From: Mucilaginibacter sp. UBA4741
GTDB lineage: Bacteria; Bacteroidota; Bacteroidia; Sphingobacteriales; Sphingobacteriaceae
NCBI GenBank assembly: GCA_002403905.1
Contig: DHIR01000275.1
Span: forward strand, 1 to 42,454
Direction of reading: 5' to 3'
Length of the DNA stretch: 42,454 nucleotides
Shown: piece after piece, positions 14,250 through 21,688 of the stretch
Layout: the number at the start of each line of letters is the position of its first letter
Position numbering within the stretch: the stretch's first letter is position 1
Made by a program: the position numbers and the translations under genes
Notes under the pieces: generated by a model
Seen by the model: the letters and a program-made list of their open reading frames with translations, nothing else
What the model was told of the DNA's origin: nothing
Database searches by the model: none

Positions 14250-15797
14250 ATGGCTGAAACTGGCTTTAAAAAATGGGTTATTACCATCACGGTTATCGTG
14301 GCTTCGCTTTTGGAGCTGATTGATACCACAATAGTAAACGTATCCTTACCGGTTATCCAGGGCAACCTGGGTGCCACCCTGGAGGATGTTGCCTGGGTGG
14401 TTACCGGTTACGCGGTGGCTAACGTAATTATACTCCCCATGTCGGGATGGTTAGGCAGCCGCTTTGGACGTAAACAATACTTTATAACATCAATAATTGT
14501 ATTTACAATTGCCTCATTTTTATGTGGTAATGCCACAAGTTTAAATGAGCTGGTGATATTCAGGATACTACAGGGTATAGCGGGTGGTGGTTTAATATCA
14601 ACATCGCAGGCTATATTGGTTGAAACCTGGCCGCGCGAACAAATAGGAACAGCTACTGCCTTATTTGGTTTAGGCGCGGTTGTAGGCCCTACAGTGGGCC
14701 CAACTATCGGCGGTTATATTACCGACCACTTTTCGTGGCGGTGGATATTTTATGTAAACATTCCGGTAGGCACGCTGGCCGCGTTTTGTGCCTATACCTT
14801 TATTAACGAAACACCCAAAGAAGCAAAAGGGCGACCCGTGGACTGGTGGGGCATTGCATTGCTGGCCATTGCGGTGGGCAGTTTACAAACCATATTGGAG
14901 AAAGGCGAATCGGAAGATTGGTTTGCTACTACCTATATTTTGGTATTGACCGTTGCAGCCGTATTAGGGGTTATCCTGTTTATATGGCGCGAAATGAGCA
15001 TAGACCACCCAATTGTAAACTTTGGCATATTGCGGCATCGAAGTTTCGCGGTGGGTATGTTTACGTCCTTTGTGCTGGGGTTTGGCTTGTATGGGTCGGT
15101 GTTTGTGTTCCCGGTGTTTTGTCAAAATCTGTTGGGATTTTCGGCGCAGCAAACGGGTGAACTGTTATTCCCGGGTGGTTTATGTACCATTGTTATGATG
15201 CCATTTATAGGCAAGATGCTCAATAAAGGTATCCCCGCCCAGTTTATGGCGACAGGAGGTATGTTTTTGTTCTTTGTGTTTACTACGATGTTGAGCAATT
15301 CGACATTAAGTACCGGGCAAAAAGATGTATTGGTTCCACTGCTGATAAGAGGTGTTGGTATGGCGCTATTGTTTGTACCATTAACCACCTTGGCAATTGC
15401 CGATTTGAAAGGCCCCGAACTAGGCCAGGGTACCGGCTTAAACAACATGATGCGCCAGTTGGGCGGGTCGTTTGGTATTGCTGTATTAACTACCATCATT
15501 CATGTAAGGACAGGTTTTCACAGAAGCAATCTGTTAAGCAATATTAACCCATATAATAACGCGTTTACCGAAAGGTTACACATGATAGAGCAGAGCTTTA
15601 TTGCCAAAGGCAAATCCGCGTCTGACGCGTTGCACATGGCTTACGCGGCAATTGAGGGTGCTGTAACCAAGCAATCGTTATTATTAACGTATAATGACGC
15701 TTACTATATATCGGGCCTGGTAATGCTATTCTCAATACCGCTGCTGTACTTACAGCCGTTTAAAAAGAATGTTAAAGTGCCTACCGATGTGCACTAA
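14250..15797 (+). CDS. DHA2-family MFS drug efflux pump (EmrB/QacA type)
   Basis: A 515-residue inner membrane proton antiporter with about 14 hydrophobic segments, matching the DHA2 (EmrB/QacA) family. Visible motifs are the first helix VASLLELIDTTIVNVSLPVI, motif A GWLGSRFGRKQYF after helix 2, and motif C GLGAVVGPTVGPTIGGYI in helix 5. With the TolC-like and EmrA-like proteins upstream it forms a three-part pump exporting hydrophobic drugs or toxic compounds, under TetR control. The natural substrate is unknown. A terminator follows nine bases after the stop. Confidence 0.94.
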   Translation: MAETGFKKWVITITVIVASLLELIDTTIVNVSLPVIQGNLGATLEDVAWVVTGYAVANVIILPMSGWLGSRFGRKQYFITSIIVFTIASFLCGNATSLNELVIFRILQGIAGGGLISTSQAILVETWPREQIGTATALFGLGAVVGPTVGPTIGGYITDHFSWRWIFYVNIPVGTLAAFCAYTFINETPKEAKGRPVDWWGIALLAIAVGSLQTILEKGESEDWFATTYILVLTVAAVLGVILFIWREMSIDHPIVNFGILRHRSFAVGMFTSFVLGFGLYGSVFVFPVFCQNLLGFSAQQTGELLFPGGLCTIVMMPFIGKMLNKGIPAQFMATGGMFLFFVFTTMLSNSTLSTGQKDVLVPLLIRGVGMALLFVPLTTLAIADLKGPELGQGTGLNNMMRQLGGSFGIAVLTTIIHVRTGFHRSNLLSNINPYNNAFTERLHMIEQSFIAKGKSASDALHMAYAAIEGAVTKQSLLLTYNDAYYISGLVMLFSIPLLYLQPFKKNVKVPTDVH

Positions 15798-15806
15798 ATA
15801 ATAAAA

Positions 15807-15830
15807 GCCGTTCCCTATGAAAGGAACGGC
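15807..15830 (+). terminator. Rho-independent terminator of the efflux operon
   Basis: GCCGTTCC (15807-15814) pairs with GGAACGGC (15823-15830) around an 8-base loop. It is followed by CTTTTTAC and preceded by an A-run. It lies nine bases after the EmrB-like stop codon. Confidence 0.88.
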
Positions 15831-15980
15831 CTTTTTACAAAAAAAATTAACAATTAAATTTTAGTATTGCGTCCCCGATAGCGGCTTTCCTCACAAAAAA
15901 AGTATCCTCGCGGGACTTGTTTAAATCTTAGGCATAAATTTAAAAGTTTTTACTTAACAAATCCTATTTTTATTTGCCTT

Positions 15981-16000
15981 AAATGAAATTAATTTCATTT
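15981..16000 (+). promoter_or_regulatory. 20-bp perfect palindrome upstream of pnuC
   Basis: AAATGAAATTAATTTCATTT is a perfect palindrome 90 bases before the pnuC start. It is a good candidate operator for a dimeric regulator of NAD salvage; no regulator is encoded next to it. Confidence 0.5.
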
Positions 16001-16010
16001 TGTTAAAAAT

Positions 16011-16078
16011 TTGGGGAGATAAATCCCTTCCAGTTACATATTACCTAACAGCCCCAACAATATCAGGGCTGTTTTTTT
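16011..16078 (+). promoter_or_regulatory. candidate attenuator/riboswitch in the pnuC leader
   Basis: ACAGCCC (16048-16054) and GGGCTGT (16066-16072) form a terminator-like hairpin that runs into a 7-base T tract only 11 bases before the pnuC ATG. Upstream, TTGGGG (16011-16016) can pair with CCCCAA (16052-16057), which would break the terminator stem. A small local stem GGGA (16014-16017)/TCCC (16024-16027) competes with that. Such alternative pairings are the hallmark of attenuation or a riboswitch. It lacks TPP riboswitch sequences, and I cannot match it to a known class. Confidence 0.45.
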
Positions 16079-16089
16079 ATATTTGAACA

Positions 16090-16749
16090 ATGGGAATTAT
16101 ACACGCGCTGCAAACCTGGTGGCAACAACAATCATTGTTAGAAGTTACCGGCGTTATAACCGGATTATTGTGTGTTTACTTGGCGGCCAAAAACATTATC
16201 TGGAACTGGCCCTTCGCTATCATCAGTGTTGTTATTTACATCTTTATTTTTTTCGATAGTCACCTCTTTGCCGATATGGGGCTGCAGGTTTATTTTTTAA
16301 TAATGAATATTTATGGCTGGTATTATTGGAGCAAAAAACCTGTATCCGAAGAAAAAACGCCGGTAATGCGCATTAAAAAAACAGAGGTAATCTTATCTAT
16401 CATCGCCATTATAATTTTTACATTTTTGTTGGGGACTTTTTTATTAAAGCAGACATCGGCATCCTTCCCTTTTGTGGATAGTTTTTGTACGGCCTGCAGT
16501 TTAGTAGCACAAGTATTCCTGGCCAGAAAAGTATTAGAGAACTGGCTGATATGGATTTTTGTTGATATAATTTACGTAGGTGTTTATATATTTAAAGACC
16601 TGCACCTTACCGCTGTAATGTATGCCATATATGTGGGCATTGCTTTAATGGGCTATATTGATTGGAAGAGAGAAGCCCCACCCAAACCCTCCCCGGTAGG
16701 GAGGGCTTTAAAAAAAAATAAAAAGTCTCCCCTACCGGGGGAGATTTAG
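16090..16749 (+). CDS. pnuC: nicotinamide riboside transporter PnuC
   Basis: A 219-residue inner membrane transporter for nicotinamide riboside, the NAD precursor. The PnuC pattern is clear: NIIWNWPFAIISVVIYIFIFF in the first half, MGLQVYFLIMNIYGWYYWSKK, and NWLIWIFVDIIYVGVYIF with seven or so membrane helices. The neighbour 11 bases downstream is a NadR-type kinase, which supports riboside rather than thiamine as substrate (PnuT relatives carry thiamine). The last 23 or so residues after YIDWKRE (PPKPSPVGRALKK... SPLPGEI) are encoded by an intergenic inverted repeat and are probably not part of the original protein. Confidence 0.9.
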   Translation: MGIIHALQTWWQQQSLLEVTGVITGLLCVYLAAKNIIWNWPFAIISVVIYIFIFFDSHLFADMGLQVYFLIMNIYGWYYWSKKPVSEEKTPVMRIKKTEVILSIIAIIIFTFLLGTFLLKQTSASFPFVDSFCTACSLVAQVFLARKVLENWLIWIFVDIIYVGVYIFKDLHLTAVMYAIYVGIALMGYIDWKREAPPKPSPVGRALKKNKKSPLPGEI

Positions 16750-16757
16750 AGGGGGCT
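16674..16757. repeat. 85-bp inverted-repeat element, copy A
   Basis: The element begins AGCCCC and ends GGGGGCT. Its arms (CCCTCCCCGGTAGGGAGGG and CTCCCCTACCGGGGGAG) are imperfect complements around an A-rich centre. It overlaps the last 76 bases of pnuC and ends three bases before the next start codon. The same element occurs at 21551-21636 (reversed), 28327-28413, and as a half copy at 29498-29534. Confidence 0.9.
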
Positions 16758-16760
16758 GAT

Positions 16761-17297
16761 ATGCAAAAATCCGAAATCAAAAAAATCGCCATAGTCGGTC
16801 CTGAATCAACGGGCAAATCAACCATGTCTGCTTACCTTGCCGAACATTACCATACCGTATGGGTACCCGAATATGCCCGGGAATACTGTGAAAAACTAAC
16901 CGATACACCTACATGGCAGGACGAGATCAATATGTTTCACGGGCAGGTGGCTTTGGAGAAAGAACTACTGCCGCAAGCCAACGGCATATTAATTTGCGAT
17001 ACTACTTTTATCACCGTAAAGATCTGGAGCGATGAGATATTTGGCAAAGCCCCCCAGGAAGTACTGGACGAACTACCCCATCATATATACGACATATACC
17101 TACTTTTAAACATTGACCTGCCCTGGCAGGATGACCCCCTGCGCGATTTCCCCCACATGCGCGAACACTTTATGGAGATATGGCACAAAGAGTTAAATGC
17201 TTTAAACGCTAATTATGTAGTGATAAGCGGCACCGGGCAGGATAGGTATGATAGCGCGGTGGAGGCGATTGATAGGTTTTTAGTTGGCAGTATTTAG
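16761..17297 (+). CDS. NadR-type nicotinamide riboside kinase-like ATPase
   Basis: A 178-residue P-loop protein resembling the ribosylnicotinamide kinase domain of NadR, which phosphorylates nicotinamide riboside to NMN. The Walker A motif is GPESTGKST at about 13-21. EYAREYCE (about 37-44), ICDTTFITVKIWS (about 78-90) and the lid DPLRD follow, as in that family. The adenylyltransferase and DNA-binding domains of full NadR are absent. Together with PnuC 11 bases upstream it makes an uptake-and-trap pair for NAD salvage. The ATG follows directly after a repeat element, so its translation signals may be partly repeat-derived. Confidence 0.88.
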   Translation: MQKSEIKKIAIVGPESTGKSTMSAYLAEHYHTVWVPEYAREYCEKLTDTPTWQDEINMFHGQVALEKELLPQANGILICDTTFITVKIWSDEIFGKAPQEVLDELPHHIYDIYLLLNIDLPWQDDPLRDFPHMREHFMEIWHKELNALNANYVVISGTGQDRYDSAVEAIDRFLVGSI

Positions 17298-17373
17298 TTG
17301 GCAGTTGGCACATTTATTCAACACATTCAGAAATCATAATAATCCGTTAATCAAGTAAATCAGCGGTTCAGAC

Positions 17374-17460
17374 ATTGCGTTAGTGATCGAAGCGGATACC
17401 GGCCTGTGAATAAGGCCTTGTGTAGTATGAGCGTAGAGCACGGGCCGCAGGCAACGCCAT
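17374..17460. repeat. intergenic palindromic repeat
   Basis: The element starts ATTGCGTTAG and ends GGCAACGCCAT, with imperfectly complementary ends. An inner hairpin GGCCT (17401-17405)/AGGCC (17413-17417) is present. It is GC-rich within an AT-rich gap, as expected for a dispersed element of this lineage. Confidence 0.5.
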
Positions 17461-17470
17461 TATTATTATA

Positions 17471-17599
17471 TTAATTCCATAATTCTGATACTGGAGTAGC
17501 GTTTTTCAATCCAGCCTTTATCATTAATAATTCTTTATAAGATTCTTGCAGCATTTCAAATTCAGCAAGTGTCAAATCATCGTTATCGATATCTTCCAT
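17471..17599 (-). CDS. 42-residue acidic hypothetical protein
   Basis: A short reading frame on the minus strand: ATG at 17599-17597, TAA at 17473-17471. The product starts MEDIDNDDLTLAEFEMLQES and ends VSELWN. It is acidic in the first half and helix-like throughout, with no membrane segment. A purine-rich AAAGGAATTG lies a few bases before the ATG. It is flanked by a palindromic repeat. I cannot assign a family; it might be a small regulator or antitoxin-like protein, or a chance frame. Confidence 0.4.
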   Translation of the reverse strand: MEDIDNDDLTLAEFEMLQESYKELLMIKAGLKNATPVSELWN

Positions 17600-17726
17600 T
17601 GGTTCAATTCCTTTCGTACTTTAATTATACGGAAATTAACTTAAATTCATATTATTTTCATAATTATTTCACTTTGATGCAACATTCAAAAAAAGCCGTT
17701 GTCATATAACTCGAAAGCTGTAAAAC

Positions 17727-18284
17727 TTGGAGACCTTATTCATAGACAAACATTACAACTTAGTAGTTGAATGTAAGCAGGGCAGTAAAAAAGCCTGCTA
17801 TGAGCTGTACAAATTATACGCTAAAGCGATGTTGAATGTCGCCTTTAGGATCGTGGGCAATATTGCCGAGGCCGAGGATGTTTTACAGGAAGCTTTTTTA
17901 GATGCATTTAAACGCATACCAGACTTTAGACAGGAAACCACTTTTGGTTTATGGCTTAAACAAATAGTAGTAAGCCGCTCTATTAACTTATTGCGCAAAC
18001 GCAAAGTAGAGCTGGTTCAATTAGGCGAGGACGTAGATAATTTAATTGACGAGGAGCAGGATGATGACGAAGAAATTCAATATAAAGTAACCCAGGTAAA
18101 ACAGGCAATGAATGAGCTGCCCGAAGGTTACAAACAGGTAATATCATTATACCTTATTGAGGGTTATGATCATGAAGAAATAGGACAAATATTAAACATT
18201 ACAGAAAACACATCAAGAACACAATTTTTAAGGGCTAAAAGAAAGCTGGGCGAGATTTTAAACAGGAAAGGGATAACACAATGA
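17727..18284 (+). CDS. RNA polymerase sigma factor, ECF family
   Basis: A 185-residue ECF sigma factor with a TTG start (METLFIDKHYN); no better in-frame ATG precedes region 2. Region 2 spans about 15-85 with GNIAEAEDVLQEAFLDAFKRI and TFGLWLKQIVV. A very acidic linker (EEQDDDEEIQ) follows, then region 4 (about 125-180) with GYDHEEIGQILNITENTSRT. It overlaps the next gene by four bases (ATGA), a putative membrane anti-sigma factor. This is the second sigma/anti-sigma pair of the window and is unrelated in detail to the first. Confidence 0.92.
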   Translation: METLFIDKHYNLVVECKQGSKKACYELYKLYAKAMLNVAFRIVGNIAEAEDVLQEAFLDAFKRIPDFRQETTFGLWLKQIVVSRSINLLRKRKVELVQLGEDVDNLIDEEQDDDEEIQYKVTQVKQAMNELPEGYKQVISLYLIEGYDHEEIGQILNITENTSRTQFLRAKRKLGEILNRKGITQ

Positions 18285-18841
18285 GTAAGCGATTAGAGGA
18301 TTTTATAAAAAATAACAGGGAAGAATTTGACGACCTGGAACCAAGGGCGAATTTGTGGAGCAGGATAGAAACAGAACTACCGCAACAATTTAAAGAGCAA
18401 AAGCACGAGGCTAAAACATTTTCGTTAGGGTTTGTGCTGCGGGTTGCCGCTATAGTGATTATGGTAATGGGGATAAGCTTTTTCACTTACCTGCATAACC
18501 AAAGATCTACACAGGTTAACCTGGCCGCTATTAACCCCGAGTATGCTAAACAACAAGTGCAGTATGCATCATTAATAGCCAGCAAACGTACCGAGATAAA
18601 AAGCATTGCAAAAACCGACCCGCAACTTTATAATGAGTTTACGGCCGAGATTACTAAAATGGATTCGACCTATAGAAAATTAAATAAAGACTTAGTTACC
18701 AGCCCTAACCAGGAAGCTGTTTTACGTGCAATGATCCGGAACTTGCAGGTGCAAACAGAGGTACTAAATCAACAACTTAATGTAATTGAACAATTTAATG
18801 AGTTTAAAAATCAATCAAAAAATGAAATTAAAAATATATAG
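18281..18841 (+). CDS. putative membrane anti-sigma factor
   Basis: A 186-residue protein coupled to the ECF sigma factor (4-base overlap). The cytoplasmic N-terminus (residues 1-48, KRLEDFIKNNREEFDDLEPR, LWSRIETELP) is the likely sigma-binding part. One membrane helix spans about 49-70 (LGFVLRVAAIVIMVMGISFF), and a helical periplasmic part follows, ending in a Lys/Asn-rich tail. No zinc motif is seen. The stop lies 20 bases inside the start of the next gene, so three genes are tightly coupled. Confidence 0.72.
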   Translation: MSKRLEDFIKNNREEFDDLEPRANLWSRIETELPQQFKEQKHEAKTFSLGFVLRVAAIVIMVMGISFFTYLHNQRSTQVNLAAINPEYAKQQVQYASLIASKRTEIKSIAKTDPQLYNEFTAEITKMDSTYRKLNKDLVTSPNQEAVLRAMIRNLQVQTEVLNQQLNVIEQFNEFKNQSKNEIKNI

Positions 18842-20225
18842 TATAGCATTATTGAGCCTGTTGGCCTGCACATTTGCCAACGCGCAAAATGTTGCACCTG
18901 TGCCTGCTAGCCCCGCTACACCAGCCGTACCGCCAACACCACCCGTAGCCAGTGCTTACGGTAGTCAAACTTATAGCTCGCAAGTGTATGCGGCACCACA
19001 AGCTTACTTTGGCGGGCAAAATGTTTTGATCTACGGATCGCAAGACACGGTTTACCGCAACAAAATGCGCAAACTGCAAGAACAATCGCGTGCCTTAAAC
19101 AAAGAAATGGCCGAACTTAGCCGTGAGGAAAGCAAAAAAAATGGCGCAGTTATGCAGGAGAGAATGGCCACTTTACGTAAAACAGTAGGTGTGAGGTTCG
19201 ACTCGACCTTTAACCGCAATTTTGCCAGAAGCTTTGCTCCCGCCATGCATTTTAACTTCGACTCGGACGCCAGCCTTGCTAAACAAGTGGCCAGCGGCGA
19301 GGTAAAAGAAAAAAGCAAAGTGTTTAGCAAAAGCTATCCTGTTGACAAAGATGATAAACTACAGATTGATAACCGTTACGGCAAAATTGTAGTGAATACC
19401 TGGAACAAAAATGAGGTTAAGGTTGATGTAGATATCAAGGCCTATGCTAACGAAGATGCTGATGCGCAAAAATTACTGGACCAAACTACCATCACCAGCA
19501 ATAAAGAAAACAATGCAGTAAATTTTACTACTGCTATTGAGCGCTCAGACAATTCATGGTGGGGAAGCATGACCCAGAATGGTAAGCTAACAAAAATTCG
19601 TAAAGTAATTATTAACTATACGGTTTATATGCCGGCTAAAAGCGCGTTAACCATCGCCAATAGATATGGTAGCATTACACTGCCCGACCTATCAGGTAAA
19701 TTAAATATTAGCAACTCGTACGGTGGCCTTATAGCTAAAGCGTTAACCAATACTGATAATGTGATTGTAGTAAAATACGGCAACGCCAACATTGGCAGCC
19801 TTACCAACAGCGACTTAAACGTATCATACGGTAGCCTTGACCTGGAGTCGGCAGATAACTTGAATGCTACTTTAAGCTATAGTCCTGCAAAAATTGGTAA
19901 GCTAAGTACATCAGGTACGTTTACTGTACATTATGGTAATGGATTAGAGATTGGCGATGTAGGTAAAAACATTAAATCATTATCTATCAATTCATCATAC
20001 GCGCCTATAAAATTGGGGTCGTTAAATGATACTAATGCCGATTTTGATGTGACTGTACATTATGGCGATTTCTTGTATGGTAACGCCACAAGCGTTACCA
20101 GCAAAACACCTGATAATACGAGAGGCTATACCTCAACAAAAAATTATAAGGGCCACGTAGGTAAAGGCAATAATGATAAAGTTATTACCGTAAAATCAAA
20201 TTATAGTTCGGTTAAGTTTGACTAA
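18822..20225 (+). CDS. exported DUF4097-like adhesin-type protein
   Basis: A 467-residue exported protein; the ATG at 18822 gives a clean signal peptide (MKLKIYSIALLSLLACTFAN, cut before AQ). A Pro/Ala-rich linker and a coiled-coil-like charged stretch (about 75-120) precede the C-terminal half. That half repeats short beta strands with YGxIxxx and SYGxL motifs (NRYGKIVVNTW, NRYGSITLPDL, NSYGGLIAKAL), as in DUF4097/DUF2807 beta-helix proteins found at the cell envelope. The start overlaps the anti-sigma gene by 20 bases, so the protein is likely under the control of that sigma system. The molecular function is unknown. Confidence 0.75.
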   Translation: MKLKIYSIALLSLLACTFANAQNVAPVPASPATPAVPPTPPVASAYGSQTYSSQVYAAPQAYFGGQNVLIYGSQDTVYRNKMRKLQEQSRALNKEMAELSREESKKNGAVMQERMATLRKTVGVRFDSTFNRNFARSFAPAMHFNFDSDASLAKQVASGEVKEKSKVFSKSYPVDKDDKLQIDNRYGKIVVNTWNKNEVKVDVDIKAYANEDADAQKLLDQTTITSNKENNAVNFTTAIERSDNSWWGSMTQNGKLTKIRKVIINYTVYMPAKSALTIANRYGSITLPDLSGKLNISNSYGGLIAKALTNTDNVIVVKYGNANIGSLTNSDLNVSYGSLDLESADNLNATLSYSPAKIGKLSTSGTFTVHYGNGLEIGDVGKNIKSLSINSSYAPIKLGSLNDTNADFDVTVHYGDFLYGNATSVTSKTPDNTRGYTSTKNYKGHVGKGNNDKVITVKSNYSSVKFD

Positions 20226-20262
20226 GGATTAGAGTTAAGAATCAAGAGTCAAGAATCAAGAC

Positions 20263-20297
20263 AAAAACGGCTATTGCATAACGTAATAGCCGTTTTT
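20263..20297. terminator. bidirectional terminator between convergent genes
   Basis: A perfect 13-bp stem (20263-20275 with 20285-20297) has a 9-base loop and A/T runs on both outer sides. It lies between the DUF4097-like gene (plus) and the rRNA methyltransferase gene (minus). Short repeats of AAGAATCAAGA flank it on the left, and their complements (TCTTGATTCTT) on the right. Confidence 0.88.
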
Positions 20298-20346
20298 TTG
20301 ACGCATAATTATCTTATCTCTTGATTCTTATCTCTTGACTCTCCTA

Positions 20347-21534
20347 CTAAAACACCCTGCACAACAACCCTTTCAAATACTCTCCCTCGGGGAAAGATGA
20401 TCTTACTGGATGATCTTCGGGTTGGCAAAACTGGTAAATAAATTGTACTTGTTTACCGGCATCTAAAGCCGCCCATGCTATGACTTGCTTAAAAGTTTCC
20501 ATATTCATGGCGCCAGAACACGAATAAGTAGCCAGGAGGCCGCCATTATTCAATAACAACATTGCTAACCTGTTTAAATCTTTATAGGCCCTGGAGGCTC
20601 TATCCAGCGCCGATCGCGATGGCGCGTATTTTGGCGGATCAAGTATAATAACATCAAACATTTCGCCGCTCTCTCTAAAAACACGCAATTGCTTGTTTAC
20701 GTCAGATTGTATAGTAGTATGCTTTTTAATATCCAGTTTATTTAAAAGGATATTCTCCTTTAAAGTTTCAATAGCCGGTGCCGAGCTATCCACACTGGTA
20801 ACAGATGCCGCGTCGTTATGCAGGGCGTTTAACGTAAAGCCACCGGTATAGCTAAAGCAATCAAGCACTTTTTTATTTTTTGTGTGGGATGCTACAATTT
20901 TACGGTTATCACGCTGGTCACAATAAAAGCCTGATTTTTGGCCCTCGGCGATATTGATGTTGTAAATAATGTTATTCTCTTTTACTTCGACAGACTCGGG
21001 CGGGTTATCACCAAATAAAACTACATTATCGGTTTCTAAGCCCTCGTGCTGTCTTGACGATGCATCGCTTTTATCAAAAATACTTGTTGGTTTAAGCAAG
21101 CGCCTTAACTCGTCAATAATAACCGGCATCATTTTTTCAATGCCCGATGTTAGTACCTGAACCGCTAAATGATCGGCATATTTATCAACTATTAATCCGG
21201 GCAGGTAATCTGATTCGCTGAATATTAATCTGCAGGTATTGGTAGCGCCGGTGCTTAATAACTCACTGCGGCTGGCAACGGCTATGGCTACTTTATTACG
21301 AAACCAATCCTCGTCAACAGTAACCTGCTCGTCCCACTCCAACAAACGCAAAGCCACGCGCGACTGATCATTATAAAAGCCATAAGCCATAAAATCGCCT
21401 TTGGCATTAACCAGGCGCACAATATCCCCATTAACGGGTTTACCTTTAACATTCTCTATCGCGCCTGAAAAAACCCAGGGGTGACGATGAAGCACTGCTT
21501 TCTCTTTACCCTTTTTTAATATTATACTGATCAT
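20347..21534 (-). CDS. class I SAM-dependent rRNA methyltransferase (RlmI/RlmK-like, COG1092)
   Basis: A 395-residue protein of the RlmI type, which methylates cytosine C5 in 23S rRNA in better known bacteria; the exact target here is not shown. The N-terminal PUA-like RNA-binding domain begins ILKKGKEKAVLHRHPWVFSGAI. The SAM-binding motif is VLDCFSYTGGFTLNAL (about 215-232), with the catalytic DPPKYAPSR at 299-307 and SCSGAMNMETF (about 342-353) holding a conserved cysteine. It is cytoplasmic. It stands alone, with a repeat element just upstream of its ATG. Confidence 0.9.
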   Translation of the reverse strand: MISIILKKGKEKAVLHRHPWVFSGAIENVKGKPVNGDIVRLVNAKGDFMAYGFYNDQSRVALRLLEWDEQVTVDEDWFRNKVAIAVASRSELLSTGATNTCRLIFSESDYLPGLIVDKYADHLAVQVLTSGIEKMMPVIIDELRRLLKPTSIFDKSDASSRQHEGLETDNVVLFGDNPPESVEVKENNIIYNINIAEGQKSGFYCDQRDNRKIVASHTKNKKVLDCFSYTGGFTLNALHNDAASVTSVDSSAPAIETLKENILLNKLDIKKHTTIQSDVNKQLRVFRESGEMFDVIILDPPKYAPSRSALDRASRAYKDLNRLAMLLLNNGGLLATYSCSGAMNMETFKQVIAWAALDAGKQVQFIYQFCQPEDHPVRSSFPEGEYLKGLLCRVF

Positions 21535-21550
21535 GGGTGCAAAGGTAGTA

Positions 21551-21636
21551 AGCCCCCTCTAAATCTCCCTCGGTAGGGGAGACTTTATTTTGGCCTTATT
21601 TAAGTCCTCCCTACCGGGGAGGATTTAGGAGGGGCT
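21551..21636. repeat. 85-bp inverted-repeat element, copy B (reversed)
   Basis: The same element as 16674-16757 and 28327-28413 but in the opposite orientation: it begins AGCCCCCTCTAAATCTCCC and ends GGGGCT. It sits 17 bases upstream of the rRNA methyltransferase start and after the HtrA terminator, so it may form part of the 5' leader of the methyltransferase mRNA. Confidence 0.88.
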
Positions 21637-21641
21637 AACAA

Positions 21642-21668
21642 AAAAACCCGGCTTGCGGCCAGGTTTTT
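21642..21668 (-). terminator. Rho-independent terminator of the HtrA gene
   Basis: AAAAACC (21642-21648) pairs with GGTTTTT (21662-21668), with an inner GGC/GCC pair. The hairpin lies just beyond the minus-strand HtrA stop at 21689. Confidence 0.75.
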
Positions 21669-21688
21669 CACTACATAATCACTAATGT

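Noticed and set aside
15831..16089. TPP riboswitch before pnuC
   Set aside because: None of the conserved thiamine-box sequences are present, and the neighbour is a nicotinamide riboside kinase.
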